Source: Rhodoblastus acidophilus (GTDB lineage: Bacteria; Pseudomonadota; Alphaproteobacteria; Rhizobiales; Beijerinckiaceae). From it: a DNA stretch of 64,000 bases. The notes under the pieces are model-generated. The model ran no database searches. It saw nothing but the letters and a program-made list of their open reading frames with translations, and was not told the origin of the DNA. The position numbers and the translations under genes are program-made. Each line of letters opens with the position of its first letter. The stretch's first letter is position 1. The DNA lies in assembly GCF_025961575.1 (NCBI RefSeq), contig NZ_JAOQNX010000012.1, positions 1-64,000 of the forward strand, in the 5' to 3' direction. Below are positions 26,937 through 34,982 of this stretch, piece by piece.

Positions 26937-29233
26937 TCGTGATAGTATTTCTTGTAGTAATGGTTGCCGTAGTAATAGGAATAGGCGTATTTGCCGTATT
27001 TCTGCGCCTGCGCATCCACAACGTAGTTGAAGACGACGCCGGCGACCTTGCGATGGCCCGACAAGCGCTGGATCGAGTGAACGATCATCTCGCGCGGGGT
27101 CGAGGCCCAGCGCACCACGAACACGATCTTGTCGACCAGTTGCGAAACGATGAGAGGATCGACGACTGGACCCAGGGGCGGAGTGTCGACTACGATCAGG
27201 TCGAACTTCGCGCGAAGAGCCTCGAGCAGCAGCTTGAGTTTTTCCGACCCGAGGAGATCGGGAGGATTTTGGGTCTTCGCGCCGGCCGGCAGCACCCAGA
27301 GGCGCAAACTTTCGTTGAACGTGATGATCGTCTGCAAATCCGCTCCGCCTGCGAGATAGTCGACCAGACCCGGACTCTTCTCCGCCTGGAAGTAGCGCGA
27401 GGTGGTCGGGTGGCGCAGATCGCAGTCGATCAGCAGCACGCGCTGGCCCGATTGCGCCGCCGAACTCGCCAGCGTCAGACAAACGGTCGATTTGCCTTCG
27501 CCGGGAACGGTCGACGTCGCCTGGATCACCTTCGGCGGGTGATCCACGTCGCTCATCATGACGGCGCTTCGAAGAGAGCGAATGGCTTCTGAGAAGCGCG
27601 AAAGAGGTTTGACGAAGGGATATTGCGGAATGGTGAGCACGGCGCCGTCCGCCGTCAGATCGCGCGTTTCCATCTTCGACAGCGAGGCGAGCAGGGGCAG
27701 CCCGAGCGTGTCCTCTATCTGCCGCGGCGTGGTGAAGCCCGCATTCATCATTTCGAGGAGGTAGGAGCCGCCAATGCCCGCCAGAAGACCGAGCAGCGCA
27801 GACATCATCATGATCTGTCCGGTTTTCGGCGAGCTCGGAACGCCTGGCGGCTGCGCCGGAGAGATCACGCGCGCGTCCCGCGCCTCGAACGTCGATTGCT
27901 CCTGCGTGACCTTCGAACGCTGGAGGAAATCCTCGAATAGGCTCTTGTTGACCGCCGCCGTGCGTTCGAGTTCGCGCAGGGTGATGACCTTCGTGCTGTC
28001 CTCGTCGGTCTGCCCGCTCACTTCGCGGAGCGTTTTTTCCACGGCTTCCTGGCGCGCCTTGGCGAGTTCATATTCATTCTTAATGTTGTTCGTGAGGCGG
28101 GCGACTTCACCCGCAATCGCGCGGCGTATGTCGGCGCGTTGCGCGCGCAAATTAACCACGGCCGGATATCGGTCGGAATAGCGGGCGAGCATGTCCGCTT
28201 CTTGACGCGAAATATCGTTTTCCTGCTTGCGCAAGTCGGCGATTGCACCGGAATTGACCACGTCGGGAAGCGCGGAGATGTTTCCTCCGCTGGATTGAAC
28301 CCGCTGCAACAGTTCCAGCCGCGCCCTCTTTTCCGCCGTTTCCGCGCGGGCCGCGACGAGGCGTCCATTCAGTTGCGACAATTGTTCCTGGCTGAGCGTC
28401 GCGGGCCCAGCTTGGGTGAGATTGTTCTGAGATCTGAATTGCGCCACAGCTTCTTCCGAGTCGCGCAATTGCTGCTTGAGTTCCACGAGGCGATCGGACA
28501 GCCATGTCGAGGCGCGTTTGGCTGCCTCGAACCGCGCGTCGAGCTTATCGACGACGTAGGCGTTGGCGATGGCGTTGGCGAGGCGAGCGGCCTTGTTGCG
28601 ATCGGCTGAGGTGAACGACACGTTCAGCACCAACGCCTGCCCCGATCGCGAGACGTTGATGGCGCCCTTGATATTTTCGATCGTGCCAATCACTTCCGGC
28701 GGAAGGGCGTCCAGTCCCGCTTCGGCGGGGATGTCCGAAGCTTTGGAGTCGTCTTGAGGGGTGCGATTGAAGAACCCCTTGATGGCCGACAGCAATCCGG
28801 CGCCCGCTCCATCAGGACCTGAGCCAAATTCAGAGTCGTTGACGAGCTTTTCCTTTGTGACCACACGCCGCAGGAATGACGTCGACTTTATGATCGCGAT
28901 CTGACTCTCGATTGTCGGCAGATCGAGCGGCATGTCATTCTGCACGACGTCCTGCGCGACGGCCTTGGTCTTGGGCGGCTCGAGGAGTAGCTGCGCGCTC
29001 GCCGTATACATTGGGATCTGCCGCGATATATTCACGGCGCCGAGCAGAATGGCCAGAATCGTGACGCCCGCGATGAACTTCCATTGTCGCCAGGCGAAAT
29101 TCAAAACCTCGCGCGGGTCGAATCCTGCCGGTTCGGCCGCGCGCTGATCGAACTCAGGGGCGGCTTCGCTGTTCGTGCGATCAAGCATCAAACGAATGGT
29201 CCAATCTCGACTCGAGTCGTCGATGCGACTCAA
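26933..29233 (-). CDS. Wzc/ExoP-type polysaccharide co-polymerase and tyrosine autokinase
   Basis: About 766 residues. An N-terminal Wzz domain with the first membrane segment at about 53-68, a long coiled coil (about 215-410) in the periplasm, a second membrane segment with nearby Pro-rich PAQPPGVPSSPKTG, and a cytoplasmic BY-kinase domain. Walker A (VPGEGKST) is at 576-583, LLIDCDLRHP is Walker A', and LIVVDTPP is Walker B. The last 21 residues hold ten tyrosines, the autophosphorylation tail. It controls chain length and opens the Wza channel in Wzy-type systems. The start may be TTG 29233 (coupled to the previous stop, TTGA) or ATG 29188; residue numbers here count from TTG. Confidence 0.9.
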   Translation of the reverse strand: MSRIDDSSRDWTIRLMLDRTNSEAAPEFDQRAAEPAGFDPREVLNFAWRQWKFIAGVTILAILLGAVNISRQIPMYTASAQLLLEPPKTKAVAQDVVQNDMPLDLPTIESQIAIIKSTSFLRRVVTKEKLVNDSEFGSGPDGAGAGLLSAIKGFFNRTPQDDSKASDIPAEAGLDALPPEVIGTIENIKGAINVSRSGQALVLNVSFTSADRNKAARLANAIANAYVVDKLDARFEAAKRASTWLSDRLVELKQQLRDSEEAVAQFRSQNNLTQAGPATLSQEQLSQLNGRLVAARAETAEKRARLELLQRVQSSGGNISALPDVVNSGAIADLRKQENDISRQEADMLARYSDRYPAVVNLRAQRADIRRAIAGEVARLTNNIKNEYELAKARQEAVEKTLREVSGQTDEDSTKVITLRELERTAAVNKSLFEDFLQRSKVTQEQSTFEARDARVISPAQPPGVPSSPKTGQIMMMSALLGLLAGIGGSYLLEMMNAGFTTPRQIEDTLGLPLLASLSKMETRDLTADGAVLTIPQYPFVKPLSRFSEAIRSLRSAVMMSDVDHPPKVIQATSTVPGEGKSTVCLTLASSAAQSGQRVLLIDCDLRHPTTSRYFQAEKSPGLVDYLAGGADLQTIITFNESLRLWVLPAGAKTQNPPDLLGSEKLKLLLEALRAKFDLIVVDTPPLGPVVDPLIVSQLVDKIVFVVRWASTPREMIVHSIQRLSGHRKVAGVVFNYVVDAQAQKYGKYAYSYYYGNHYYKKYYHE

Positions 29234-30693
29234 TCCGACAAAACATGCCTGGAACTCTCCGATTGCGCGACGCCCGCGCCCAGCAGGGCCATGAACGTGA
29301 GAGTCACGGCTTCAATCTGAAGACTGAAATCCACCAACGAATGCACTCCAACAAGCAAGGCCGCGCTCGCCGCGACGATCGGCGCCGTAGCGTCACGGCG
29401 ACGATTTACGGCGCCGCGAAGGCATTTCCACGCCAGCCACGCCAGCGACAAGATCAACGCCGCGCCGAAAACGAGGCCAAGACCTTGCAGAACCTCAAGA
29501 TAGGCGTTGTGTGCCCGGTCCCAAACCCCGACGGGGCTGATCGACTGGTCGCGGTACATCGGAAACACGTCGGCGAAGGTTCCGTAGCCGAACCCCAGAT
29601 AGGGAGCGTCGAACAGGGAACGAACCACAATCGCGTAAACCGCCATTCGGCTCGTGTCGGCCAGGCCAGTCTCGGAAATTCGACCGACGATCTTGTCGCC
29701 GAAAGCCAAGAACCCGCCGACGAGAACGACTGCGACGAAAAGGATCGCTTCAATCTGCTGGGCGCCGCCGCGCCGCCGTCTTGCAAAGCTCAGCACCAGG
29801 AGCGCGAACAGCCCTAGAATCGTTGAAAGGATAGCGCCTCGCGAAACCGTGCCCAACAGAGCGACCAGGTCAATGAACGCGGCGCCGATAAGCACCCACC
29901 CAAGGCGGCCCGTGGCTTCGATCAGGCGCGAGACGCGAAAAGAGCCCAGCCCCTGCAGGTCATTAGCGGCGTGCCGATAGAGTCGCAGCATGAGAGCCAC
30001 GCAAGCGATGAGGCCAAGCCCTGCGAAGGTCGCGAAATTGTTGCGGTTGATGAATGTCGACCGGACAAAATGGCCGGTGTTCGGAGCGTCGAAGAACGGA
30101 ATGTCGCTCCCGTAAAACGCCGCGAGCAAGAGCCCGTAGCCGGCATAGACCGCGACGATCGCCATGACCGCTTCGATGGTCAGCATCGCGCGCTCGGAAC
30201 GTCTGCACAGCTGCACGATCAACCACAGCAGGCTAGCGTCGGTGAGGAGGCGCATGAGGGCCAGGGCCGTCGCGCTCGGGTTGACGGAGATCGCGCCGTT
30301 CAACTGAACGCCGAGAGCGTCGCCCGCCATCATCCAGATCGGATGCGATAGGCTGGAATTTCCCAGCGCGAGCATCTGAATGCCGATCCATGCGACGACA
30401 AGCAGGAACAGACCGAAGGGAACGGCGATCCGCTTTGCTGAAACAGGATGCTTTCGCCCGCGCAACAACAGCGACACTTCATAGGCGAGCGCCAGGCTGG
30501 GAAACAGGATACCGTTCACACCCCAGGCGACGGGGCGGTTGCTCCCAAGACAGAACGGCGCCCAGGCGAGACCCGCCAGAGTGGCCGCAAGCAACGCTGT
30601 TTCGACAGGCTCCTGCCGCCAGGCCGCGAGCCATGCAGAACCTACGCGTGAACGCGCGCCATCAGCGGTGGGCGTCTGAAATTCAGAGCGCAC
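29230..30693 (-). CDS. O-antigen ligase/polymerase family membrane protein (Wzy_C type)
   Basis: A 487-residue protein with about twelve hydrophobic segments. The large periplasmic loop near residues 350-400 contains APYLGFGYGTFADVFPMYR and VWDRAHNAYLEVLQGLGLVFG; the RAHNxYLE motif is characteristic of the Wzy_C/WaaL family, with the conserved His and Arg needed for transfer. It either polymerises repeat units or attaches the chain to its acceptor. The start is GTG 30693, 30 bp downstream of an ops-like element. It is the first gene of the long minus-strand operon after the RfaH-like regulator. Confidence 0.8.
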   Translation of the reverse strand: MRSEFQTPTADGARSRVGSAWLAAWRQEPVETALLAATLAGLAWAPFCLGSNRPVAWGVNGILFPSLALAYEVSLLLRGRKHPVSAKRIAVPFGLFLLVVAWIGIQMLALGNSSLSHPIWMMAGDALGVQLNGAISVNPSATALALMRLLTDASLLWLIVQLCRRSERAMLTIEAVMAIVAVYAGYGLLLAAFYGSDIPFFDAPNTGHFVRSTFINRNNFATFAGLGLIACVALMLRLYRHAANDLQGLGSFRVSRLIEATGRLGWVLIGAAFIDLVALLGTVSRGAILSTILGLFALLVLSFARRRRGGAQQIEAILFVAVVLVGGFLAFGDKIVGRISETGLADTSRMAVYAIVVRSLFDAPYLGFGYGTFADVFPMYRDQSISPVGVWDRAHNAYLEVLQGLGLVFGAALILSLAWLAWKCLRGAVNRRRDATAPIVAASAALLVGVHSLVDFSLQIEAVTLTFMALLGAGVAQSESSRHVLSD

Positions 30694-30722
30694 TGACTCA
30701 GCACCGACTATGACAAATTCTC

Positions 30723-30734
30723 CATGCTACCGCC
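30723..30734 (-). promoter_or_regulatory. ops-like element (RfaH recognition sequence)
   Basis: The minus strand reads GGCGGTAGCATG. The enterobacterial ops element, where RfaH is loaded onto paused RNA polymerase, is GGCGGTAGCGTG, so the match is 11 of 12 including the whole GGCGGTAGC core. It lies in the leader of the ligase/polymerase gene, 30 bp before its start, and 66 bp after the end of a gene for an RfaH-like NusG paralogue. Whether the paralogue uses it is inference. Confidence 0.55.
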
Positions 30735-30738
30735 GTTT

Positions 30739-30760
30739 GGGTGAAACGCGTGCTTCACCC
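30739..30760 (-). promoter_or_regulatory. RNA hairpin directly upstream of the ops-like element
   Basis: Seven-base arms GGGTGAA and TTCACCC enclose eight bases. The hairpin ends four bases before the ops-like sequence and is not followed by a T-run, so it is not an ordinary terminator. Its distance to the T of the ops core (about 15 bases) is close to that of hairpins that stabilise RNA polymerase pauses. Confidence 0.45.
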
Positions 30761-30799
30761 ATCAAGACTTTGCAACGGACCGCCCGTGGGCGATCGTGA

Positions 30800-31357
30800 T
30801 CAGGCCGCCTGCAGGCCCGCGCGGTCCAAAGTGGCCAGCACTTGCCCCCCCAGGATTTCGAGCAGCACGCGCACGCGACCATTGGCGTCGAGACGCACCA
30901 GTTTGCCAACCATTTCGGCGAGCGGACCATTGACGATCCGCACCGACTGCCCTTCGATCAGATCCCGATCAAAACGACAGACGCCATTCGCATCGCAGTA
31001 ATCAAGCAAAGTTTCGACCACGCCACGCGGCACGGGAATAGGCCCCTTGTCGCCTGCTATAATGCGCGAGACCCCGATCGTACCGTTGATCGAACGCCAC
31101 CGATCACGCTCCAGATCCAAGGGGACAAAGAGATAACCAGGGAAGGCGGCCGCCTTGACGTCTCGCGCCTTGCGCGCGTGCCGAACCGTACGGATCATGA
31201 CAGGCAAAAACGGACGAAATCCCTGCTGAGCGAGCTCGCGATGCGCCCGAACCTCGCGCCTCGCCAAAGACTGAACAGCGTACCAGCGCTCCCCAGCGGC
31301 AAGATCACAGTTTCCCTTGAGGACGACGGAAGCCTCGCCAGAAATTTCCGAGTTCAT
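30800..31357 (-). CDS. Specialised NusG paralogue, RfaH-like transcription antitermination factor
   Basis: ATG 31357 gives 185 residues. The N-terminal NGN domain begins RWYAVQSLARREVRAHRELAQQGFRPFLPV and contains PGYLFVPLD, both hallmarks of NusG/RfaH proteins. The last 55 residues (EGQSVRIVNGPLAEMVGKL onward) form a KOW domain. General NusG lies elsewhere in ribosomal operons; a copy inside a polysaccharide locus matches specialised paralogues such as RfaH, LoaP and UpxY that let RNA polymerase read through long operons. An ops-like site follows within 70 bp of its stop. A longer in-frame start upstream lacks protein-like sequence. Confidence 0.85.
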   Translation of the reverse strand: MNSEISGEASVVLKGNCDLAAGERWYAVQSLARREVRAHRELAQQGFRPFLPVMIRTVRHARKARDVKAAAFPGYLFVPLDLERDRWRSINGTIGVSRIIAGDKGPIPVPRGVVETLLDYCDANGVCRFDRDLIEGQSVRIVNGPLAEMVGKLVRLDANGRVRVLLEILGGQVLATLDRAGLQAA

Positions 31358-31582
31358 GATACGCTCTGCCCCCAGAAAACAGCTGAGAAAGGGCGATGCG
31401 TCCAACGTATCCCAAATGCAGTGCTCAGCATCATTCGTGCGCAACGCCCCTACTTTACTGCCGTTTTCACGATCAGACGCGCGGTGCAGCGCCCACTTTC
31501 GAAATATCACCGATAGCACGCCCTTTTTAGTCGAAGCCTTGGGCGATCGTAAAGCAAAAAGTGCCGGACGACGCGCGAGCCC

Positions 31583-32119
31583 TCATGTCGAAGGACTATT
31601 GATTGTGGCTCCGCCGCCGCCGACGAAGCCCCCGCCGCCGCCGCCGCCCGCAGCGACTCCGCCGCCGCTTGCGCCGCCAGCGCCCGCGCCAGAGCCCCCA
31701 CCAGCGCCGCCGGCCTGACCGAGGGCTTTCTGCGCGTCCAGAACCGCAGCAACCACGGGATTAGAGCCATTATTATCAAGATAGGACTGGATAATCGCTG
31801 CTGCCGGGGGATCTGACACTTTCAAGGTGGCGAGCGCCTGCGCAACACCCTGTTCAATCGCCAAAGCCTGCTTGGGATTGGCCACGGACGCCGCGCAGAC
31901 GACCCCAGCAATGGCGTTCGCGTCGCGCTGCAAAAGGCTTTGCACCGCAGCAGTTAAGGCGGCGTCGGTCAGCCTGGTATTCCTGAGCAAGCGTTGCATG
32001 GCTTGCGACACAACACACTCACCGCCATTCTGCTCGCGTGCGTTTGCGGAGGGCGCAGCCATATACAGCAAGATTGCCACAGCTGCAGCGACATGAACGA
32101 AACGACTGATGAGCGCCAC
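31583..32119 (-). CDS. Exported protein with Gly-rich C-terminal tail, unknown function
   Basis: GTG 32119 has a very strong GAGGAGGG ribosome site. The 178-residue product has a signal peptide (about residues 1-27, PSANA/RE), a helical middle with two Cys residues (ECVVSQAMQ and VVCAAS) that could pair, and a 40-residue tail made almost only of Gly, Ala, Ser and Val. It is preceded by the outer-membrane barrel gene with a 15-bp gap. It may be a structural partner of the barrel or of the polysaccharide exporter, but no family is recognised. About 225 bp without a gene follow before the RfaH-like gene; nothing certain is seen in them. Confidence 0.65.
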   Translation of the reverse strand: MALISRFVHVAAAVAILLYMAAPSANAREQNGGECVVSQAMQRLLRNTRLTDAALTAAVQSLLQRDANAIAGVVCAASVANPKQALAIEQGVAQALATLKVSDPPAAAIIQSYLDNNGSNPVVAAVLDAQKALGQAGGAGGGSGAGAGGASGGGVAAGGGGGGGFVGGGGATINSPST

Positions 32120-32134
32120 AGCGCCCTCCTCATG

Positions 32135-33469
32135 CTAGTAGCGGTACGTGACGCCAAAAGACGCAAGATTATCCGAATAAGCCAATTGGCTTGAAACACC
32201 TGAAGTGACCCAAGTATATTGATAATCAAGCGTAAGGGCGAAATTACGCCAAAAGTTATAGCTTACCCCGCCTGCAGCCAACCAAGTTTCCGAGACTGAC
32301 GAGCTTCCCGGATACGTGGTGCGGGCATAACCTCCACGAGCGGACGCCGTCCAGTACTCGTAGAGCTTATAATCCGCCTGCAGACGGGCCTGCAGTGTTT
32401 GATTATTCGAGGAAACCGCGGAACCAACCGTGTTGAATACACCCGCAGCACCGAAGGAATTATCAAGACTGGCAGCGATTGTGAGATACTCAAGCGGATA
32501 ATACGTCACACGCCCGCCAAACGCTGGAGCAAGGTACGCGGCGAATACGTTATACGCGCTGAACTGCTCCTGCACGCCACCGTAGACCTCGCCACGAAAC
32601 AGCCCGATCATGTCAGACGACAACCCGCCAATCACACGATACGAATTGGTATCGGAAAGCGGCGCGCTGAAATACCGGCGAAGATCGCCACCGGCCTCCA
32701 CGAATGCATTGATTTGCGGAGTCACCCAAAAACCACCGCGGATTGAAGCATTATAGTCGTCGCCGCTATAACCCCCAGAATAGCCATTAGGCGCACGCTC
32801 GTATACTAGGTTTTGCATCCCGCCGCCGATACGAACGAAAGTCTGCTCCGTCACGTTTTTCTGGACCGACAGAGCCAACGTCGTCACATCTGAAAATTGA
32901 CGGAAACCAGACGAATTCAACGATGTCGAAGAGTTTACGAAACTCGTCGCCGAATTGATCAAACCAGCCGTCGCGAGCGTCGAGCCAAAAGGACCATCCT
33001 GACGCGTATAATCAACGGAAAATCGAGCGACAACATCACTGGTAGGCGACCAGATGTACGCCAAACCCGTGCGCGCCGCCAGCGTTGAGGCCGCCAACCC
33101 CAAGCTGGCGTTGCGCCCCGGATACATTTGCCCATCCGCCATGGCGTAAGCGGTGGCCTTGTGAATACCCACATCAAGATCCGCCTGAATATTAGGCGTT
33201 AACCGAAACCCAAAAGCACTCGTTCGATTTGATGCGGTTTGATAGACATTGTCGTTGAAAACGCCACCGACAAACAACGATGGATAAAGCATCCAACCCT
33301 CGAACGGGATTCCACGATCAGGCGAAGGACCCATCGCAGCCCCACTCCCCGACGACGAACCACCGGAGGGGGGCAGCCCAGCTTCATCAGCAACCGCAGC
33401 AACCGGCAAAAGAATAGCCGCCACAATCGGAACAGCCCTTATTATTAGCCTGTTTGCTGATGAAATCAT
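32135..33469 (-). CDS. Outer-membrane beta-barrel protein of exopolysaccharide locus (BBP2-like)
   Basis: ATG 33469 (MISSANRLIIRAVPIVAAILL) gives 444 residues with a signal peptide cleaved near AVA/DE. The mature protein has many alternating-pattern beta strands and ends in FGVTYRY, the aromatic C-terminal signature of outer-membrane barrels. The segment YPSLFVGGVFNDNVYQT, followed by FRLTPNIQAD, is typical of putative beta-barrel porin 2 proteins found in alphaproteobacterial exopolysaccharide loci. It probably helps the polymer cross the outer membrane next to the Wza-like lipoprotein. The longer frame upstream has no ribosome site and would bury the signal peptide. Confidence 0.75.
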   Translation of the reverse strand: MISSANRLIIRAVPIVAAILLPVAAVADEAGLPPSGGSSSGSGAAMGPSPDRGIPFEGWMLYPSLFVGGVFNDNVYQTASNRTSAFGFRLTPNIQADLDVGIHKATAYAMADGQMYPGRNASLGLAASTLAARTGLAYIWSPTSDVVARFSVDYTRQDGPFGSTLATAGLINSATSFVNSSTSLNSSGFRQFSDVTTLALSVQKNVTEQTFVRIGGGMQNLVYERAPNGYSGGYSGDDYNASIRGGFWVTPQINAFVEAGGDLRRYFSAPLSDTNSYRVIGGLSSDMIGLFRGEVYGGVQEQFSAYNVFAAYLAPAFGGRVTYYPLEYLTIAASLDNSFGAAGVFNTVGSAVSSNNQTLQARLQADYKLYEYWTASARGGYARTTYPGSSSVSETWLAAGGVSYNFWRNFALTLDYQYTWVTSGVSSQLAYSDNLASFGVTYRY

Positions 33470-33706
33470 TTCTATTTCCGCCCTTGCCGTCGGCTCATCG
33501 AACCAGCACTCACCGACCAAGCCTTGAGCGGTAAGCCCCACGAGGACCTCTGGCGAAATCACAAAAGCTTGACTTGACAATACCAGATCTATCACCAAAC
33601 GGCAATAAGAAAATAATTAACAAATAAAAACCATTGTAATGCGCTCTGACACGCAGACACCCTGCGCCAGACGGACACAACCTTTTCAAAGATCCAGACT
33701 TTATTG

Positions 33707-34297
33707 TCAGAAATAACGCTGCGGAACGCGGATCAAGTCGCCCGGCAATACGGGAATTGTCGGGGCTAACGGGTATTCCGTGAATGCCTCTTCACCAACA
33801 TGCTGAATCATCACGGTAGATTGCTTCGCCCGATAAGTCGCGCCGCCAGCAAGCGCCACAGCGCTCATCACATTCAAGCCGTTTCTGTAAGGGTACTCGC
33901 CCGGCTTCGACACTTCGCCCATAATGTAGAATGGACGAAAGCTCGAAATATCTACAGTCACCTTCGGATTACGCAAGTACTCGCTGTTGAATTTCTTCGC
34001 CAGCGCCTGCTCCATCTCTTGCTTGCTGAGGCCTGCCGCCTTGATCGTACCAGCCAGAGGAAGGGAAACATAGCCGGCAGAATCGATCTCAAACTCGCCC
34101 GACAGCCGATCTTCGCCGAAGACCGTGACCTTGATCTTGTCTCCGGGCTGCAACTGCGGCGACGTTTTCGAGGCTTGGTTGATCAACGCCGTCTGCTGTT
34201 CCTGCGTGGCCGGCCCAAGGCTCGCGACATTCTCACAGCCGGCGAGCGCCAAAACAAGAAAAGCGCCCGTCATTATCAATGCTGGTGAAAATCGCAT
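33707..34297 (-). CDS. Polysaccharide export outer-membrane lipoprotein (Wza/ExoF-like, short form)
   Basis: ATG 34297 gives 196 residues. The lipoprotein signal peptide ends in LALAGC, with Cys21 as the lipid-modified residue. LQPGDKIKVTVFGEDRLSG and VSLPLAGTIKAAGLSKQEMEQAL form the polysaccharide export domain, and PFYIMGEVSKPGEYPYRNGLNVMSAVALAGG is the first SLBB domain. It ends after one SLBB domain, so it is shorter than Wza and would need another part, perhaps the barrel protein downstream, to form the outer-membrane pore. It is the first gene of the minus-strand export block. Confidence 0.9.
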   Translation of the reverse strand: MRFSPALIMTGAFLVLALAGCENVASLGPATQEQQTALINQASKTSPQLQPGDKIKVTVFGEDRLSGEFEIDSAGYVSLPLAGTIKAAGLSKQEMEQALAKKFNSEYLRNPKVTVDISSFRPFYIMGEVSKPGEYPYRNGLNVMSAVALAGGATYRAKQSTVMIQHVGEEAFTEYPLAPTIPVLPGDLIRVPQRYF

Positions 34298-34395
34298 GAC
34301 TCGTCCTCGCACAGCCCTCCGCACGGAGGGTAAATAGAGCCTCATCCGGCCAAACGTCAACAGCGGGACGGCTCATCGGCAGTTACCGTAGCAAA

Positions 34396-34414
34396 TTAAC
34401 CACAGCAAGGTTAA
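34396..34414. promoter_or_regulatory. Inverted repeat TTAACC-N7-GGTTAA upstream of the Wza-like gene
   Basis: Perfect six-base arms with a seven-base centre lie about 100 bp upstream of the start of the export lipoprotein gene. The position and symmetry suit an operator for a dimeric regulator of the polysaccharide operon. It is not a CtrA site, because the two TTAA cores are 11 bases apart rather than 7. Confidence 0.35.
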
Positions 34415-34502
34415 TGATGTTTGAGTGACCTTTCTGTTCTCACCCCGCCCGACAGATCAGCGAATTACCTCCATGCCCCTTCGGAAGCCGATAGGCTGAT
34501 GA

Positions 34503-34724
34503 TCACGCGGCATCAATTGAGAGTTTTGGAACGCCATTGTCCTGAGCGTGCTCAAGCGCGGTTTCGAGGACCCGTTTCGCCGTGGCCAGCGCCTGCATGA
34601 GAGAACGCTCCACCTCGTCAGGCGGCATTCCTGGGGCCGCCGCGCAATTGGCGATATCCTTAGCAGCGTATTCGATTTCATGGAGCAGCGATTCGAGATG
34701 GTCCGCAACGATAGTTTTCGACAT
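34503..34724 (-). CDS. Small helical protein, unknown function
   Basis: ATG 34724 with a GAAGG ribosome site gives 73 residues (MSKTIVADHLESLLHEIEYAAKDIANC and so on). The sequence is predicted almost wholly helical, with a Pro-containing turn at GMPPDEVERS and no signal peptide or membrane segment. It sits alone between the Wza-like gene and the UDP-xylose synthase gene and is read in the same direction. No family is recognised. The good ribosome site and protein-like composition support it as a real gene. Confidence 0.5.
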   Translation of the reverse strand: MSKTIVADHLESLLHEIEYAAKDIANCAAAPGMPPDEVERSLMQALATAKRVLETALEHAQDNGVPKLSIDAA

Positions 34725-34879
34725 GAGCCCTTCCAATCCGACAAACAAATTTGGCAGATCGTTGTTCTCAAATCTTAATTCCAGCTTAAGCCAATGTATT
34801 TGAATTGACCCGATATGGATAAACGATTAGGCCTCCATCTCGAATTAGATAACTTTTTGGCGCCATTCCCGGATATCAT

Positions 34880-34893
34880 CTTACGTACGTAAG
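34880..34893. promoter_or_regulatory. Perfect 14-bp palindrome CTTACGTACGTAAG
   Basis: The 14 bases read identically on both strands. The site is in the 258-bp gap between the 73-aa gene and the UDP-xylose synthase gene, about 155 bp upstream of the former. Perfect palindromes of this length are typical binding sites of dimeric helix-turn-helix repressors, but the regulator is unknown. Confidence 0.4.
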
Positions 34894-34982
34894 GTGCTCG
34901 ATCTCATGAACCTGAAGCGGACCGGCGACGATCGGCGTCGCGAATCGTCTTACCGCGTCCTAAGATTGCAATGCCCAACCGG

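Noticed and set aside
30800..31357. Housekeeping NusG
   Set aside because: There is no secE, rplK or rplA next to it, and it sits inside a polysaccharide locus with an ops-like site, so a specialised paralogue is the better call.
34396..34414. Possible CtrA binding site upstream of the Wza-like gene
   Set aside because: CtrA needs TTAA-N7-TTAA. The two TTAA cores here are 11 bases apart and the symmetry is inverted.
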